Assembly: GCA_016721185.1 (NCBI GenBank)
Contig: JADKIP010000015.1
Span: forward strand, 1-64,000
DNA: 64,000 nt
Direction of reading: 5' to 3'
Origin: Candidatus Dechloromonas phosphorivorans
Lineage (GTDB): Bacteria; Pseudomonadota; Gammaproteobacteria; Burkholderiales; Rhodocyclaceae
Each line of letters starts with the position of its first letter. Within the stretch, counting starts at the first letter, position 1. The notes beneath the pieces are model-generated. The model had not been told where the DNA came from and did no database searches. It worked only from the letters and a program-made list of their open reading frames with translations. Positions 63,801 through 64,000 of this stretch are shown piece by piece. Position numbers and translations under genes: made by a program.

Positions 63801-64000
63801 TCCATCGTTGTCTTGAACTGATTGCCCAGCAAGGCCTGGCGCAGTGGCCGGCCAGTCGTGTCGCCAGCCTGCAACCGGCCTATCGCCGCTGGCTGCTCGG
63901 GCAGGGCGTGACGGCCGCCGAGGTTGATGCCGCGGCGGCCGAGGTTGTGGCGGCGCTGCAGACCACGCTGGCCTCGGAAAGCGGGCGCTGGGTTCTGGCC
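60884..64000 (+). CDS. UvrD/Rep-type helicase-nuclease, AddA/RecB-like (partial)
   Basis: 1039 codons to the window edge, no stop. Walker A EAPAGAGKTEL (Lys43), motif Ia LALTFTNKAATEMRDRI, motif II VDEFQDTSPTQ (~423), motif III GDPMQSIYRFRKAD, motif V MTIHKSKGLEFETVILPG (~773) and motif VI RLLYVAATRAIRRLHLVG are all present, so this is an active SF1A helicase. The visible end (GTLVHRCLELI..) begins a PD-(D/E)XK nuclease domain like those of AddA and RecB, which continues outside. It would pair with the AddB-like protein at 55532. ATG 60884 gives the best start although its ribosome site (AGAAG) is weak. Confidence 0.9.
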   Translation, partial: MTALSQDDFLPAAVDRLKEDEIARDRALNVASFIVEAPAGAGKTELLTQRYLRLLAVVENPEEVLALTFTNKAATEMRDRILGSLERAASGEMPEQPHKRLTFELAKNVLAHDRARVWGLLGHPGRLRITTLDALCATLARQMPYLSRFGAQPGVSEDAEAHYATAARRTLEMVESGGADADVVAAALAFMDNNAGRLERLLVNMLGRRDQWLHHATRIENGEMKAEVEAGFAALIERDLAQIDALLDARWQSLLMPLARFAAGNVPETLEPLLDWFTPLTAAIEDMPRWQALANLLLTGSGTLRKALNKNIGFPADKELKPQKEAMSALLADLSGVPGIEAALGQIGGLPYPELSDAEWLTVEVFSRLLRLAAGQLWLAFQEAGEVDFIEIAARAGLALGDDEAPTDLAQALDYRIQHLLVDEFQDTSPTQVALIEKLTRGWMPDDGRTLFVVGDPMQSIYRFRKADVGLFLRVRERGIGDLRLEHLRLFRNNRSFPGIVDWVNTAFPSIFPPQDVPEMGAVCYAESAATRPARADSGVSVHPLIERGEYSAAEDEARCILDLILTARRDYPAERIAILVRARSHLDALVGEIRRSAPELRFQAVEIEGLDGRQHVQDLLTLFHALHHRADRVHWLALLRAPWCGLLLADLHALAADDKQQTIWQLMQDEARLCRLSANGRQRLLHVREVLALAFAHRARQHPRRWLEGVWLMLGGPRCLEAPEALADVEAFFRLVDKLAAARNLTAETLSAQTAELFAPPDALAGDSVQMMTIHKSKGLEFETVILPGLHRVTGGNDSSLLLWDEVAGADGEEHLLVAPMKAKGAGNDQPTTYDYLKKLEGERGAHEDERLLYVAATRAIRRLHLVGVAVADDNKDDGLKVPAAGTLLKLLWPGVAQPVFVAAAAGEQAAVTPLSTFDPATFVPPLVRLIEVGLPATLQNPPSGLRPADNAMALDQAASGRSLEAAIGTLVHRCLELIAQQGLAQWPASRVASLQPAYRRWLLGQGVTAAEVDAAAAEVVAALQTTLASESGRWVLA

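Noticed and set aside
62261..63874. A 537-codon minus-strand open frame opposite the helicase
   Set aside because: The plus strand has all helicase motifs in one frame; the antisense product is Gln/Arg-rich shadow sequence.

Overview
The window looks like a chromosomal segment of a GC-rich betaproteobacterium, most likely in or near Rhodocyclales (Dechloromonas/Azonexus-like). That placement is inferred from gene content: an ior locus, a PEP-CTERM protein behind a sigma-54 promoter, a TamA/TamB/Gcr-type recombinase operon, a betaproteobacterial AddB-like DNA-repair protein, and a type Vd patatin. No taxonomic marker such as rRNA is present.

Layout. 1-3.7 kb holds housekeeping genes (iorA end, iorB, folD, purE, a Sua5-type tsaC, phhB on the minus strand). 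All except the iorA fragment are broken by many single-base indels, which points to poor consensus near a contig end rather than real decay. A tRNA-Ala(CGC) follows. 4.1-6.0 kb is a CBS-domain gene split by an ISAs1-family insertion with a clear target duplication. 6.0-11.1 kb is a coherent catabolic unit: a PAS/AAA+/Fis sigma-54 activator, a candidate activator site and sigma-54 promoter, a GntP-family permease and a class I CoA-transferase. 11.2-15.4 kb is a two-gene RND efflux system. 15.5-19.2 kb is an accessory patch on the minus strand: a Phd/ParE-type toxin-antitoxin pair, a PLD-like protein with a C-terminal DNA-binding-like region, and a HipBA pair lying between two ~175 bp direct repeats. 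19.2-28.0 kb carries transport genes: a P-type ATPase with an in-frame ochre stop, a Kef/YbaL antiporter, an outer-membrane MetA-pathway-like protein, a SulP transporter behind a perfect 20-bp palindrome, and an unrecognised membrane protein.

28.3-31.9 kb holds a PEP-CTERM secreted protein with a strong sigma-54 promoter, its terminator, and, starting 4 bp after the terminator T-run, a group II intron remnant (probably class IIC). The intron has no reverse transcriptase gene and is itself split by an IS3-family element. 32.2-38.3 kb is a small unknown gene and a complete three-gene RND pump (MFP, permease, outer-membrane factor). 38.7-44 kb carries an AspT-type transporter, a D-lactate dehydrogenase and a DUF3300/DUF2950 secreted pair. 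44.2-51.6 kb is the minus-strand operon Gcr-like recombinase family protein, tamA, tamB. 51.8-55.5 kb has an OmpA-family protein, a type Vd patatin and a ComEA-like protein. 55.5-64 kb has an AddB-like nuclease and an AddA/RecB-like helicase separated by panE, a YkgJ-family gene and queF.

About ten genes outside the first 4 kb also carry one apparent single-base indel each, often in a homopolymer. I list these as pseudogenes because the reading frame is broken as given, but most are probably sequencing errors. The most interesting items are the HipBA cassette between duplicated ATPase leaders, the intron/IS nest behind the PEP-CTERM terminator, and the two sigma-54 regulatory regions. I see no CRISPR array, prophage or rRNA.
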